From: Shinisaurus crocodilurus
Lineage: Eukaryota > Chordata > Lepidosauria > Squamata > Shinisauridae
Assembly: GCA_021292165.1 (NCBI GenBank)
Contig: CM037880.1
Span: 225,648,467 to 225,712,466 of the forward strand
Length of the DNA stretch: 64,000 nt
Reading direction: 5' to 3'
The position numbers were made by a program, and so were the translations under genes. Numbering within the stretch: position 1 is the first letter of the stretch; the number at the start of each line of letters is the position of its first letter. Under the pieces are notes generated by a model. That model was not told the origin of the DNA and did not search any database. It worked only from the letters and a program-made list of their open reading frames with translations. Below are positions 52,993 to 63,535 of the stretch, one piece after another.

Positions 52993-54282
52993 TCATAGAA
53001 TCATAGAAAAGTAGAGTTGGAAGGGGCCTACAAGGCCATCGAGTCCAACCCCCTGTTCAGTGCAGGAATCCAGGTCAAAGCATCCCTGACAGATGGCTGT
53101 CCAGCCGCACCTTGAATGCCTCCAGAGTGGAAGAGCCCACCACCTCCCTAGGTAGTTGATTCCATTGTCTTATTGCTCTGACAGTCAGGAAATTTTTCCT
53201 GATGTTTAGGTGGAATCTAGGTTCCTGTAACTTGAGCCCATTATTCCGTGTCCTGCAAACTGGGATGATCGAGAAGAGATCCTGGCCCTCCTCTGTGTGA
53301 CATCCCTTCAAGTACTGGAAGAGTGTGATCGTATCTCCCCTCAGTCTCCTCTTCTGTAGGCTAAACATGCCCAGTTCTTTTAGTCTCTCCTCATAGGGCC
53401 TTGTTTCCAGTCCCTTTATCATTGTTGCCCTCCTCTGAACCCTCTCCAGTTTGTCTACGTCCTTCTGAAAGTGTCGTGCCCAGAACTGGACGCAGTACTC
53501 AAGATGGGGCCTAACCAGTGCTGAGTAAAGGGGAATTATCACTTCACGCAATTTGGAAGCTATACTTCTATTAATGCAGCCCAAAATAGCATTTGCTTTC
53601 TTTGCAGCCACATCGCATTGCTGGCTCATACTCAGTTTGTGATCTACAACAATTCCAAGATCCTTCTCACTTGTAGTATTGTTGAGCCAAGTGTCCCCCA
53701 TTCTGTAACTCTGCATTTGGTTTCCTTTCCCTAGGTGCAGCACTTGGCATTTATCCCTATTAAATTTCATTCTGTTGTTTTCAGCCCAGTGCTCCAGCCT
53801 ATCGAGATCGCTTTGAATTTTGTTTCTGTCTTCCAGAGTATTAGCTGTTCCACCCAACTTTGTGTCATCTGCAAATTTGATAAGCATTCCCTGTACCTCT
53901 TCATCCAATTCATTAATAAAAACGTTGAAGAGCACTGGGCCCATGACCGAGCCTTGTGGTACCCCACTCGTTACCTCTCCCCAGTTTGAGAAGGAACCAT
54001 TGATAAGCACTCTTTGAGTCCGATTCTGTAGCCAATTGTGGATCCACCTGATAGTTGTTCCATCTAGCCCACTTTTAGCTAGCTTGCTAATCAGGAGATC
54101 ATGAGGCACTTTGTCGAAAGCTTTGCTGAAGTCCAGATATATGATGTCTACAGCATTCCCACAGTCCACAAGGGAGGTTACCCGATCAAAAACTGAGATC
54201 GGATTAGTCTGGCAGGATTTGTTCTTGACAAATCCATGCTGGCTTGTAGTAATCACTGCATTGCTTTCACTGCAATGCATTG

Positions 54283-54472
54283 CTGCATTGCCGCTCGGCC
54301 ATGAAACCCACTGGGTGACTTTGGGTCAGTCACTGACTCTCAGCCTAACCTACCTCACGGTTGTTGTGAGGATAAAATGGAGAGGAGGAGGATTATGTAA
54401 GCCGCCTTGGGTTCCTTGAAGGAAAAAAGGCGGGGTATAAATATAAATAAAATAATAAATAAATAAAGGTGC
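54283..54472 (+). mobile_element. Sauria-type SINE inserted in CR1 ORF2
   Basis: Starts at CCGCTCGGCCATGAAACCCA (lacking the A/B-box half), continues CACTGGGTGACTTTGGGTCA and AACCTACCTCACGGTTGTTG, and ends AAATAAAATAATAAATAAAT. In the intact CR1 the flanks are contiguous (TTTTCA then AGGTGCTTGC). A CATTGC-type duplicated patch lies at the left edge. Confidence 0.85.
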
Positions 54473-54493
54473 TTGCAGACTGACTTCTTTATA

Positions 54494-54745
54494 CAGTAAT
54501 ACCTTGGATTGCAAGTAACTTGGTTTGAGAGCGTTTTGCAAGACAAACAAATGTTTAAATATTTATTTAACTTTTTTTGACTTGATATACAAGCGACGTC
54601 TTGCAATACAAGTACTGTAGTACAGCTTAAATTAAAAATCTCTGTACAAATTTTTTTCGGGGGGGATTTCGTTTTGATATAAGAGTGTTTTGGATTACAA
54701 ACACGTTTCTGGAACGAATTATGCTCTCAATCCAAGGCATGACTG
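54494..54745. mobile_element. Mariner-like MITE with TA target site
   Basis: The 252-bp element begins CAGTAATACCTTGGATTGCA and ends CAATCCAAGGCATGACTG, flanked by TA on both sides (54492-54493, 54746-54747). The intact CR1 has the empty site (CTTCTTTATAATCTGC at about 7318-7333). Long inverted ends (CCTTGGATTG/CAATCCAAGG) and a TA duplication point to Tc1/mariner or a pogo-like relative. There is no transposase. Confidence 0.9.
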
Positions 54746-56605
54746 TAATCTGCTCAAAAATTTTCCCAGGGATTGATGTCAGACTGACTGGCCTATAGTT
54801 CCCAGGTTCCTCCTCCTTGCCCTTTTTGAAGATGGGAACAACATTTGCCCTCCTCCAGTCATCTGGCACTTCACCTGTCCTCCATGATTTCTCAAAGATA
54901 ATAGACAGTGGTTCTGAGAGTTCTTCTGCCAGTTCCTTTATTACTCTAGGATGTAGCTCGTCAGGCCCTGGAGATTTCAACTCGTTCAGAGTAATCAGGT
55001 GCTCCTTGACCATTTGCCTATCAATCTCAAGCTGCAATCCTGCCCCTTCAGTCTGCACTTCAGGTTTGCCAGGGGGGTCATAGACCCTCTTTTGGGAGAA
55101 GACCGAGCCAAAGTCGGAATTGAACACTTCCGCCTTTTCTTTGTCTTCTGTTATCAATTTGCCATCCTCATTGCGTAGTTGAACCACCATTTCTTTCCTC
55201 TGTCTTTTACTATGCATGTATCTGAAGAAAGCTTTCTTGTTGTTTTTAGCATTCCTCGCTAACCTTAGCTCATTCTCAGCTTTAGCCTTCCTGACACTAT
55301 TCCTCCAGTTCTGTGCTACCTGCCTGTACTCTTCCCTTGTAGCCTGTCCTTCCTTCCACTTCCTATACGTGTCCTTTTTTGTTTCCAGGTCATCTTTGAG
55401 TTTATTGTAAAGCTACATTGGCTTCTTCTGTTGCCCTCTGCCATTTTTCCTTGTGGGAATTGTTTGCAATTCTGCCTTTAAAATTTCCTTTTTTAAAAAC
55501 TCCCACCCCTCCTGGGCTCCCTTTCTCATGAGAGTCGCTTGCCATGGGATCTTACTAATCATTGTTCTGAGTTTGTTAAAATTGGCTTTCCTAAAATCCA
55601 GGGTACGTGTTTGGCTACACTCAGCTTTTGCTTCCGTTAGAATCAAGAACTCAAGTATAACATGGTCACTTTCCCCCAGAGTTCCCGAAACTGCCACTTT
55701 ATCCACTAACTCGTCTCTGTTGGTTAGAATCAGGTCAAAGATAGCCGATCCTCTAGTTCCTTCCTCCACTTTCTGTAGGAGGAAGTTATCAGCAGCACAA
55801 CTCAGGAATTTCTTGGAGGGGCCATGTTTGGCTGAATAAGTCTCCCAACAGATATCAGGGAAATTGAAGTCCCCCATTACTACCACATCGTGCTTCCTTG
55901 AAACAATGGCAAATTGCTTTTCAAAAGTTTCATCCTCGTCTTCTCCTTGATTGGGTGGTCGGTAGTAGACTCCAACCACCATGTTCGTTTTATTCTTTGC
56001 CCCCTTTATTTTAACCCAGATGCTCTCAATGGGGCTGCCAAGCTCCTCTTCCTGTATCTCTGTGCAGAAATACGTATTTTAACATACAGCTGCAACTCCT
56101 ACCTCCCTTTCTGTTGCTTCTGTTCCTTTTGAACAAGTTATACCCTTCAATTGCTGTATTCCAGTCATGGGAGTCATCCCACCAGGTTTCAATTATCCCT
56201 ATCAAGTCGTACTTGCCCTCATGTATCAAGAGTTCAAGTTCGTCTTGTTTGTTGCCCATACTCTGGACATTAGTATAGAGACATCGAAGACTATGTGCTT
56301 TATAGTCCGACTTTTCCCCTACATTTTGTGGTAGACTATCAATGGGCACCGCTGGAGCTGTTCTCTCCATTGTGGCACAGAGGCCTTCTTCCATTGGTAC
56401 CCCCGAGTTTATGTCTCCCTCCCCTGTTGGATTCAGTTTAAAGCCCTCCTGATGAGTTCCTCATGCTGTGTCCAAACACATTCTTCCCAGTCCTTGGGAG
56501 GTGCAATCCATCCTTTGCCAGCAGTCCATCTTCTAGGAAGTGTAGCCCGTGGTCCCAGAATCCAAATCCCTCACGTCGGCACCACCTTCGTAGCCAGTCA
56601 TTCAC

Positions 56606-57423
56606 TCAGAGTATTTTTCTTTCCCTTTCTATGCCTCTTCCAAGTACTGGAAGGATGGATGAGAATACTATCTGGGCCCTGAAGTTCTTGAGTTCCCTTC
56701 CCAGCTCTTCAAAGTCTGCCTTGATTTCTTTGTAACTCCACTTTGCAGTATCATTTGTACCCACGTGGAAGAGAAGAAAGGGGTATGTGTCGGTGGGCTG
56801 TATGAGCCTCGGCAGCTGCTCTGTCACATCCTTAATCCGTGCCCCGGGGAGACAGCACACCTGGCGAGTCCATGGGTCTTCGCGACATACTTTGGCTTCG
56901 ATCCCCCGCAGGAGGGAGTCTCCCACTAGGAGTACTCTTCTCTTCCTCTTGCTGTAGGGCTTGGTTTGATTGCCTCCACTTGACTGACCCTCAGCCTCTT
57001 GCTCGCTGTCACGTTGGGTGCCCGGTAATTCGTCCTCTGCAGGCTGTCCTCTACTCTCGTCCTCAAGTACCTGGAAGCGGTTCCATAGCTCCACTGCTTC
57101 CACAGGCGCAGAATGTCTTCTAGTTCTTCTGCTCCTAACAGTCACCCTTTTCCAGGGAGTTCCCCCTACATTATTTTCCCTTGCCTCAGCAGTCTTCGCC
57201 TCCGCCTCATCCTGCCGTTGCCCTTCTGGCTCCTGTTCTACGCTTTGCTGCTGTAGATCCACCGTTTTTTTTTTAACTCTTCACTTTCTCTTATACTCCT
57301 GAGGGTTGACACTTGCTGCTCCAGTCCTCTGACCTTTTCTTCCAACAGCGTAACCAGCTTGCACTTGTTGCACGTGTAGGCCATGTTGATCTCCAGCAGG
57401 GAAAACAAACATTGCACACACAT
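56606..57423 (-). pseudogene. CR1 ORF1, disrupted
   Basis: Relative to the intact ORF1, the zinc-ribbon part (57440-57340) is shifted, a T-run at about 57265-57275 breaks the frame after the coiled coil, and the esterase domain is open from 57262 to a TGA at 56608-56606. That TGA replaces the CGA (Arg) codon of the intact copy, a CpG transition, before the DGLH catalytic block. GDS and GTND blocks are still readable. Confidence 0.9.
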
Positions 57424-57654
57424 TGCAGGTCATCACGACTGCAGATTCCTTTCCTTCCATATTTCTCTGTTCCTTTTATGTTTCTGCCTTTCTAGAAAAT
57501 TTCTTAGGGACCTCCCCCTTGACCTCCGCTGCCAAACTCCTGTTTGCTCGCTCTGTTCGCTCGCTCTCTGGGAGCCTGCTTCCTTATCACAGCCCCGAAA
57601 ACAGCTGGCACCTCTCTCCTGTGCTCCTGCTCAGCTGGGAGTCAAGAACAGAAT

Positions 57655-58562
57655 GCAGTACCCCGCTTGTTACCTCTCCCCAGTTTGAGAAGGTACCATT
57701 GGGAAGCACTCTTTGGGCCGGTTCACACGACATGGGAACCGCGGGGGAGCAGAAGCCCACCGTGATTCCTGTGTCGTGTGAATGGCTGCCAGGGGCGCCC
57801 CTGCGGGACGGCTGTGCGTGGGAAGCACGGAAAGTCACCATGGGCGGTAGAGGGGTAAGCCCCTACCGCGTGTGGTGGCCCTGCCGTGCGAACAGCAGGC
57901 GGCCGTCCTGCGGGGTCCTCCCGTGGCCGCACAGAGGCGGCAGCCCAGAGCGGCCGGAACTGCGGCCACTCCGGCCTGTAGGGGCAAACGGCCCCGCTGG
58001 GCATCCTGAGCTGCCCGCCCCCTAGCGCCGGGAGGCCCATATTGCGGTGCTGGGACTGCCGGCTCCACTGCGGTCTGCCCACTTGTGTGGGGTGCAGGTT
58101 GTCTGCGGCGCCCTGCGGGACCCCAGCATACAGCCCTGTGGTGCCTCCCCTGCTCCCTGCCCAGGTTGTATGAACCGGCCCTTTGAGTCCGATTCTGTAG
58201 CCAGCTGTGGATCCACCTGATAGTTGTTCCATCTAGCCCACTTTTAGCTAGCTTGCTAATCAGGAGATCATGAGGCACTTTGTCGAAAGCTTTGCTGAAG
58301 TCCAGATATATTATGTCCACAGCATTCCCACAGTCCACAAGGGAGGTTACCCAATCAAAAAATGAGATCAGATTAGTCTGGCAGGATTTGTTCTTGACAA
58401 ATCCGTGCTGGCTTCAAGTAATCACTGCATTGTTTTCAAGGTGCTTGCAGACTGACTTCTTAATGATCTGCTCCAAAAATTTCCCAGGGATTGATGTCAG
58501 ACTGACTGGTCTGTAGTTCCCTGGTTCCTCCTTCTTGCCCTTTTTGAAGATAGGAACAACAT
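57655..58562 (-). mobile_element. CR1 RT fragment carrying a GC-rich MITE
   Basis: Minus-strand CR1 from the NVVPIFKKG-encoding text (58562) through GFVKNKSCQ and DFSKAFDKV to GEVTSGV at 57660. It is split by a 467-bp element and cut at the left by the 5' end of the preceding CR1. Confidence 0.8.
57715..58181. mobile_element. GC-rich MITE, GGGCCGGTTCA termini, TTT duplication
   Basis: The 467-bp insert starts GGGCCGGTTCACACGAC and ends GTTGTATGAACCGGCCC; 19 of the first 22 terminal bases match in inverted orientation. The CR1 flank is duplicated as TTT (57712-57714, 58182-58184), and the intact CR1 shows the uninterrupted site. A 3-bp duplication with such termini fits PIF/Harbinger-type elements. 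The interior is unusually CpG-rich and lacks any transposase. Confidence 0.8.
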
Positions 58563-58675
58563 CTTCCCAGGGATCTTGCAAGGATTCCACATCCTGCTCA
58601 CTAGAGACATTGCTTGAGACAAGATCTGCTTCCTCGACCCACTGTTGAGAATAGTCTTTGATCAACCCTTTATTT
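58563..58675. other. Short unassigned spacer between CR1 pieces
   Basis: Non-CR1 text (AGGGATCTTGCAAGGATTCC) that interrupts the CR1 frame; no family recognised. Confidence 0.3.
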
Positions 58676-58862
58676 TTAGAATAATAGAATCATAGAATAG
58701 TAGAGTTGAAAGGGGCCTACAAGGCCATAGAGTCCAACCCCCTGCTCAATGCAGGAATCCAAGGTCAAAGCATCCCTGACAGATGGCTGTCCAGCTTCAC
58801 CTTTCAATGCCTCCAGAGTGGGAGAGCCCACCACCTCCCTAGGTAATTGGTTCCATTGTCTT
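58676..58862 (-). mobile_element. CR1 3' terminal fragment
   Basis: The last 190 bp of CR1 on the minus strand, from the [26 protein letters not shown] text to the terminus at 58676 (AATCATAGAATAGTAGAG). Confidence 0.85.
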
Positions 58863-58869
58863 TTCCTTT

Positions 58870-60340
58870 TTTCCTTTTTCCCATGCTCCTTCTGGTATGA
58901 CTTAATAGGATCGGCTTTTGTGGGTGAGTCCAGAGGTGTCAAACTGAAATTCCTTTCTCTGACAGCACTGAACTTTTTTCTCCTGCTTTTTAAATTTTTA
59001 AAAAATATTTTTGCTTTTCTTCTGTTTCTTATGAACCCCATTTTGCACCACTTTATTATCTACTTTAAGATAATTCTTTGGAGATTTACTTACCTTTGCA
59101 TTTAATGACTCTGTTTGGGCTTTCCTATAATCGCTTCCTTTTTCCCGCTGATTCCTCTCCTGCGATTTAGAATGTTCAGTCAGAGTAGTAAAGAACCTAT
59201 TACTTTGTGCCAAAAAGTTTTTAACGAGGACTAGTTCTTTAGATATCATGAGAAACCATCCTTCTATCTGATGTTATTTGTTCCCTATATCTTCGGTTTG
59301 CAAGGAGACTGAGTTGCAGTTCTTCCTTGAAGTGTTGACAGTCTACTTAAGAGGTTGGTTCTGCGAAGATTCATCCACCAAATCTACTTTAATTGCTTGC
59401 TCCGCCTCATCTTCCCGCTGTGATTCCATTATGGCGGCTTGGATCTCGGCAAGCACCAGCTCTGCTGCCAGATCTAGTCGTGTACATCGTAGATCTGGGT
59501 TCTTGTATGGCACCTTTAAGATCAACTGACCAGTCCAGCTGAGTGAATTCAGGCAAAGAGCCATCCTGTATCAGCTGACACTGTTCGCCTGTCTTCCCCC
59601 CCCTTCCTCATCCTGCTTAAAAAACTGAAGTAATTGTCGTGTCTCCCACTCCTGCTCCCCTCCCGCCAGCCAGAACGTCAGGCACAGCTCACAGGTTCTT
59701 TGTAAAGCTTTATTGCATAAAAAGCAGGGCAACTCAGGTGGTTGCAGAAAAGTGTTACACGAAAGTAAAGAAAGTAATTCAAGACCTTCTATCCCATCAA
59801 TGGGAAGTCAGGAATGATCAACAGTTGATTCTGCACTGAGGAGTTTCGCGCATTCCCAACCTCAAACCAGAGAACCCTCTCCGCCCCTAGGGCGGGTCAA
59901 AAGTCTTGCTAGCCAACCGAGCAGAGTGACGAAGAGATGTCAGTTGTTGTTGCCTCCTTAAACAAGACGTCGCTCGCGAGGATCTGTGGCGGAGGCTGGC
60001 CCCCCCCCATCAGGAGCTCCCTCCCCTCCCCTCGAGGACTCTGTTCCCGGGGATTCTGCTCCCGCTCCTTGACGGCGCAGCTGGGTCTGTGTTAGCAACT
60101 GTGAATGGCTCCGCTTCTGGATCCTCTACCTCCCTCTCCCCTTCCGTTTCAGAATCCGTTCCCACAGAATCTGCCCGGTGTTGTTTTGGAGTTAGGAAGT
60201 CGGAACTTGAGGGGCTGGAGGAGCGGGCCCCGACAGTAATTTGAATCTGTCTCTTCTGAGGTTTGGCTGAGCGACTCTGTGGGCAAGGGACAAGTCCCAA
60301 ATTTTTATAATCCTTTCTTGTAAATTCCAATACTTCCAAT
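58870..60340 (-). mobile_element. Candidate LTR-retroelement remnant (LTR and gag-like leader)
   Basis: On the minus strand 60340-59635 looks like a long terminal repeat: it ends ..GAGACACGACA at 59635 and contains the polyadenylation signal AATAAAGCTTTACAAAGAAC near 59695-59716. Downstream, minus-strand frames at 59564-59343 and 59249-58998 are rich in Glu, Lys and Gln and could be gag-like leader text. No primer-binding site, protease or polymerase is seen, so the class (Gypsy or ERV) is open. Confidence 0.35.
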
Positions 60341-60759
60341 GTTCAACGCAATCTGGTTAATTAAAGTGATTTATCTGTTTTTTAATTCTTACTGTCCACA
60401 TCTGCCCTGGCCAGCTTAGTAGACTCCCTTAATTAAAAAGGATAAAAACAAGGCTAAAAAGGTAACGCTGGCTAAAAAAAGATACACACGCTAAAAGATA
60501 TCAAAAGCTCCCTATAAAAGTGTGTAAATAATATCAATTGTGTGGGTACACCCCACCCAGTCGAATCCTAAAGAGACTTCTCTCAGGCTGGAGAGGTGGC
60601 GAGGGGATGGCGAGGTGAGTTTGTTATCTCGACTTACTTCTTCTCTGAAAGACTTGTTTTCCTGCCTCCCCTGAAGTGTATAACAATCACCCAGTCTACC
60701 CACTTCTTCGGAATAGTTTCTGTGTTTCCTCAGATTTCTAAATGCTCTTGGAGGTTTTC
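60341..60759. other. Unclassified A/T-rich stretch
   Basis: No gene seen. It may be more of the LTR-like element or plain intron. A short AAAAAAAGATACACAC patch occurs at 60474. Confidence 0.3.
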
Positions 60760-61300
60760 CAGTCTCCTATCAGGAAAGGTTACAATATCTGGGACTGTTT
60801 AGCTTAGAGAACAGGCAAGGGGAGACATGATAGAGGTGTACAAGATTATGCATGGTGTGGAGAAAGTGGACAGGGAGACATTTTCCCCCCTATCTCAGAA
60901 CCCAAAGGGGTCACCCCATGAACCTGATTGGTGGGAGGTTCAGGACAGATAAAAGGAAGGACTTCTTCACACAGCGCAGAGTTAAACTATGGAATTCACT
61001 TCCACAAGTTGTAGTGACAGCCACCAATTTGGACGGCTTTAAAAGGGGATTGGACAAATTCATGGAGGAGAAGGCTATCAATGGCTACTAGTCCTGATGG
61101 CTCTATGCCACCCCCAGTATCAGGCAGTGTGCCTATGCACACCGGTTGCTGGGGAACATGGGCGGGAGGGTGCTGTTGCACTCCTGTCCTGCTTGTGGGT
61201 TCTCCGTGTGGGCAGTTAGCTGGTTGGCCACTGTGTGAACAGAATGCTGGACTAGATGGACCTTATCTGATCTAGCACGGTTCTTCTTAAGTTCTTAATG
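60760..61300 (+). mobile_element. CR1/L3-like LINE 3' end, best copy
   Basis: Plus strand with GGGGAGACATGATAGAGGTG, TACAAGATTATGCATGGTGT, GTTAAACTATGGAATTCACT, GACGGCTTTAAAAGGGGATT, then the 3' UTR TGCTGGGGAACATGGGCGGG, GGTTGGCCACTGTGTGAACA, GAATGCTGGACTAGATGGAC and a TTCTTAAGTTCTTA terminus. It defines the 3' end for the other L3-like fragments in the window. Confidence 0.8.
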
Positions 61301-62000
61301 GCTGAGGGCAACTTTATCTGCAAAGCGCCTAATACGCTGGTCACAATGGATCTCTGAGTGGCCCTCCTCTTCTTCCTGAATGCCCAGTTGTGATAGCCAT
61401 TTGACCACCCTGCAAGCTCCCTTGGGGGACTCTGAGTGGATGCAACCATGGCAGACAAATCAGGCTCCAACCTGGGTTTCCATCCTTTGTTGACTTCTCT
61501 CAGCAGTTTCATGTAGAAACTGAAAAGCATGGGGTCAGGATGGGACCCTGAAGGACCATATAAGCTACCGGTCCTTTATTTGTTTAATAGACTTATATGC
61601 TGCTTACCATATTTTTAAAAATGTCTCCATGGGATGGAACAGAAGTCCCCCAGCACCACCTTCTGTGGCTGACCCTCCAGGAAGGACCAGAGCCTCTGAA
61701 ACACCTGCAAGGCTCATCTCAGGCAGGCCATCTGGCAAGATACCATGGTTAATAGTATTGAAAGCCACTTAGAGATCCAGGAGAAACTAGGCCTGAAGTT
61801 GGATTGAAACAGATCCAAATAATCAGTGTTGTCCAGTGTCACCTGGTGTTAGAGGCCACCACAACATGCTCCAATGCCTTGCTCAAGAGTGGAAGATTAG
61901 AACCTGGGTGATCCTTGTCCCAAATATTCAGTCAAATAAATAAAGGTCTAACTGCTGCCTCTTTAAGGGCAGCAGGGACCAAACCTTTTCTTTTGTGGGG
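61301..62000 (-). mobile_element. L2-like LINE interior remnant
   Basis: Minus-strand text has the complements of GGTCCTTCAGGGTCCCATCC, AGCATGTTGTGGTGGCCTCT and CAATACTATTAACCATGGTA, matching the RT palm region of L2-like LINEs in reptiles. Frames are broken throughout. Confidence 0.5.
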
Positions 62001-62764
62001 GGGCGGGAATTTAATTTTATTGAAAATGAAAGATAAGCAACATAACAAACAATACAAAAACAATATAACAATAAACAAAATGTAAACCATAAATTCAGGG
62101 AAGGCTGATGGACTTAAATGTCCGTAAAGACTTCAACACAGTTGAGAGCCAACTGTAACTCAAGTCCTCAGACAACTCCTCCACAAGCCGTCTGTCAAAT
62201 GGAAATATCCTTAGAGGCACAGGTGAGTTATCTCTTAAATTAATCCCCGTATCTGGAGATAATTATTTTGCCAGTTGACATCCCGTCCTGGCATTTATCG
62301 AACTGCGTTGTCTCTCCGCCGTTCAGTGAAGAGGTTCAGTCCACCATGGCCTTCACAGGAAGTCCTCGGGACCAAGCCCTTTCTGAAGCATTCACTGCCT
62401 CAGCAGTCCCTGCTTCCACGTCAGCCACTTTCAGTAATCGGGACAGGCAAGGATCAAGGACACGTGTGGCATAGGCTTCATTCTCAAGCTGGACAGGCCC
62501 CATAATGCTATGACCAGGCAGCGTTCTGGCTCTGTCGGAACTGTAGCATCTCAGTCGGTATAGAGGTGAGCAGGTTATCTGCAAAGTGTAAAGCCAATTG
62601 GTGACAATGAGCCTGAGAAGGGACTCGGGGCCAACACAAAAGAGGCCCCTCACCACTCGAAAAACCTCTGCTGGGTGACATTCTGCAGACACTATGAGAG
62701 AAAGTAAGATTTTCCCCTGCCTTGTTTAAGGGCCAGCTCTGCCTGGAATACAGGGGCTTGAATC
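62001..62764. other. Unclassified repeat-like sequence
   Basis: 62010-62090 is an A-rich tail (AACAATACAAAAACAATATA). 62250-62700 has a minus-strand frame (62692-62336) without recognised domains. No gene is supported. Confidence 0.35.
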
Positions 62765-63535
62765 TAAGATTAAATTCAGTATGGGTGAATGTAAAACTCT
62801 GCATTTAGGTACAAAAACAAACAAACACAAAGGTACAAATCTAGGATGCTGGAAACCTGCAGTACTTGTGAAAAAGACATAAGTGTTTTAGTGGATCACA
62901 AGCTGAATATGAGCCAACAGTGTGACGCAGCTAATGCAACAAAGCTAAAGCATAATGTTCTGGTCATGGGAAGTCATTGTTCCGCTGCATTCTGTGTTAG
63001 GCCACATTTGGAGCATTGTGTTCAGTTCTAGGCACCAGATTTTAAGGCGTATACTGACGAATGAATGAGCATGTCCAGGGGGGCGGGACCAGGATGGTGA
63101 GGGGTTTGGAGAACCGGGTCCTATGAGGAGCCGCTGCTGGAAGGGCTGGGGATGTTCAGCCTGCGGGAGAGATGTTTACGGGGGACGGATGTGCTGGCGG
63201 TCTTCACATATCTGGAAGGCTGCCAGGCAGAAAAGGGAGCAGAGTTGATCTCGGTTGCTCCGGAGGGCAGGACTAGAGCCCTCCAGTGGAAATGGCAGGG
63301 AAGCAGATTTGGGCTAAACATTCGGAGAAAGTTCCTGACAGGGAGAGCTGTCAGGCAGTGGGCCAGATGGCCCCGGGAGGTGGAGGGCTCTCCCTCGTGG
63401 GAGGCATTTCAGCAGGGGCCGGACGGCCGTCTGTCAGGGGGGCTGCAGCTGTATCCTGCAGTGCAGAGCGTGCATTGAACAAAGGGTTGGGCCAGATGAT
63501 CTCTGAGGTCCCTCCCAACTCTGTGAAAGTCTTGT
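62765..63535 (+). mobile_element. Old CR1 3' half
   Basis: Plus strand with the KDISVLVDHKLNMSQQCDAA frame, RPHLEHCVQF, then a decayed EEPLLEGLGMFSLRERCLRG, a 3' UTR block (GGAGGGCTCTCCCTCGTGGG) and the end GGGTTGGGCCAGATGATCTC. Far more diverged from the intact CR1 than other copies, so it represents an earlier CR1 wave. Confidence 0.75.

Larger units (their letters stand above)
53075..56394 (-). pseudogene. CR1 ORF2, disrupted
   Basis: The endonuclease-RT frame survives in pieces: 56394-56026 (N-terminus to the VALYVKN equivalent, then a frameshift), 55982-55413 (GDFN and SDH present), 55217-54740 (linker to YRPVSLTSIPGK), and 54280-53075 (GFVKNKSCQ, DFSKAFDKV, FADDT to the end). Breaks are a small indel near 56085, a stop near 55410, a SINE and a DNA transposon between 54282 and 54746, and a one-codon loss near 53423. 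It cannot make a working enzyme. Confidence 0.9.
52993..57654 (-). mobile_element. Second near-full-length CR1, damaged
   Basis: Minus-strand CR1 from a 5' UTR end at 57654 to the CATAGAATCATAG terminus at 52993, colinear with the intact copy at 6016-10532 but with one 5' UTR unit. It carries a SINE and a mariner-like insertion in ORF2, frameshifts and stops. Because the intact copy is so similar, each insertion can be bounded to the base. Confidence 0.9.
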
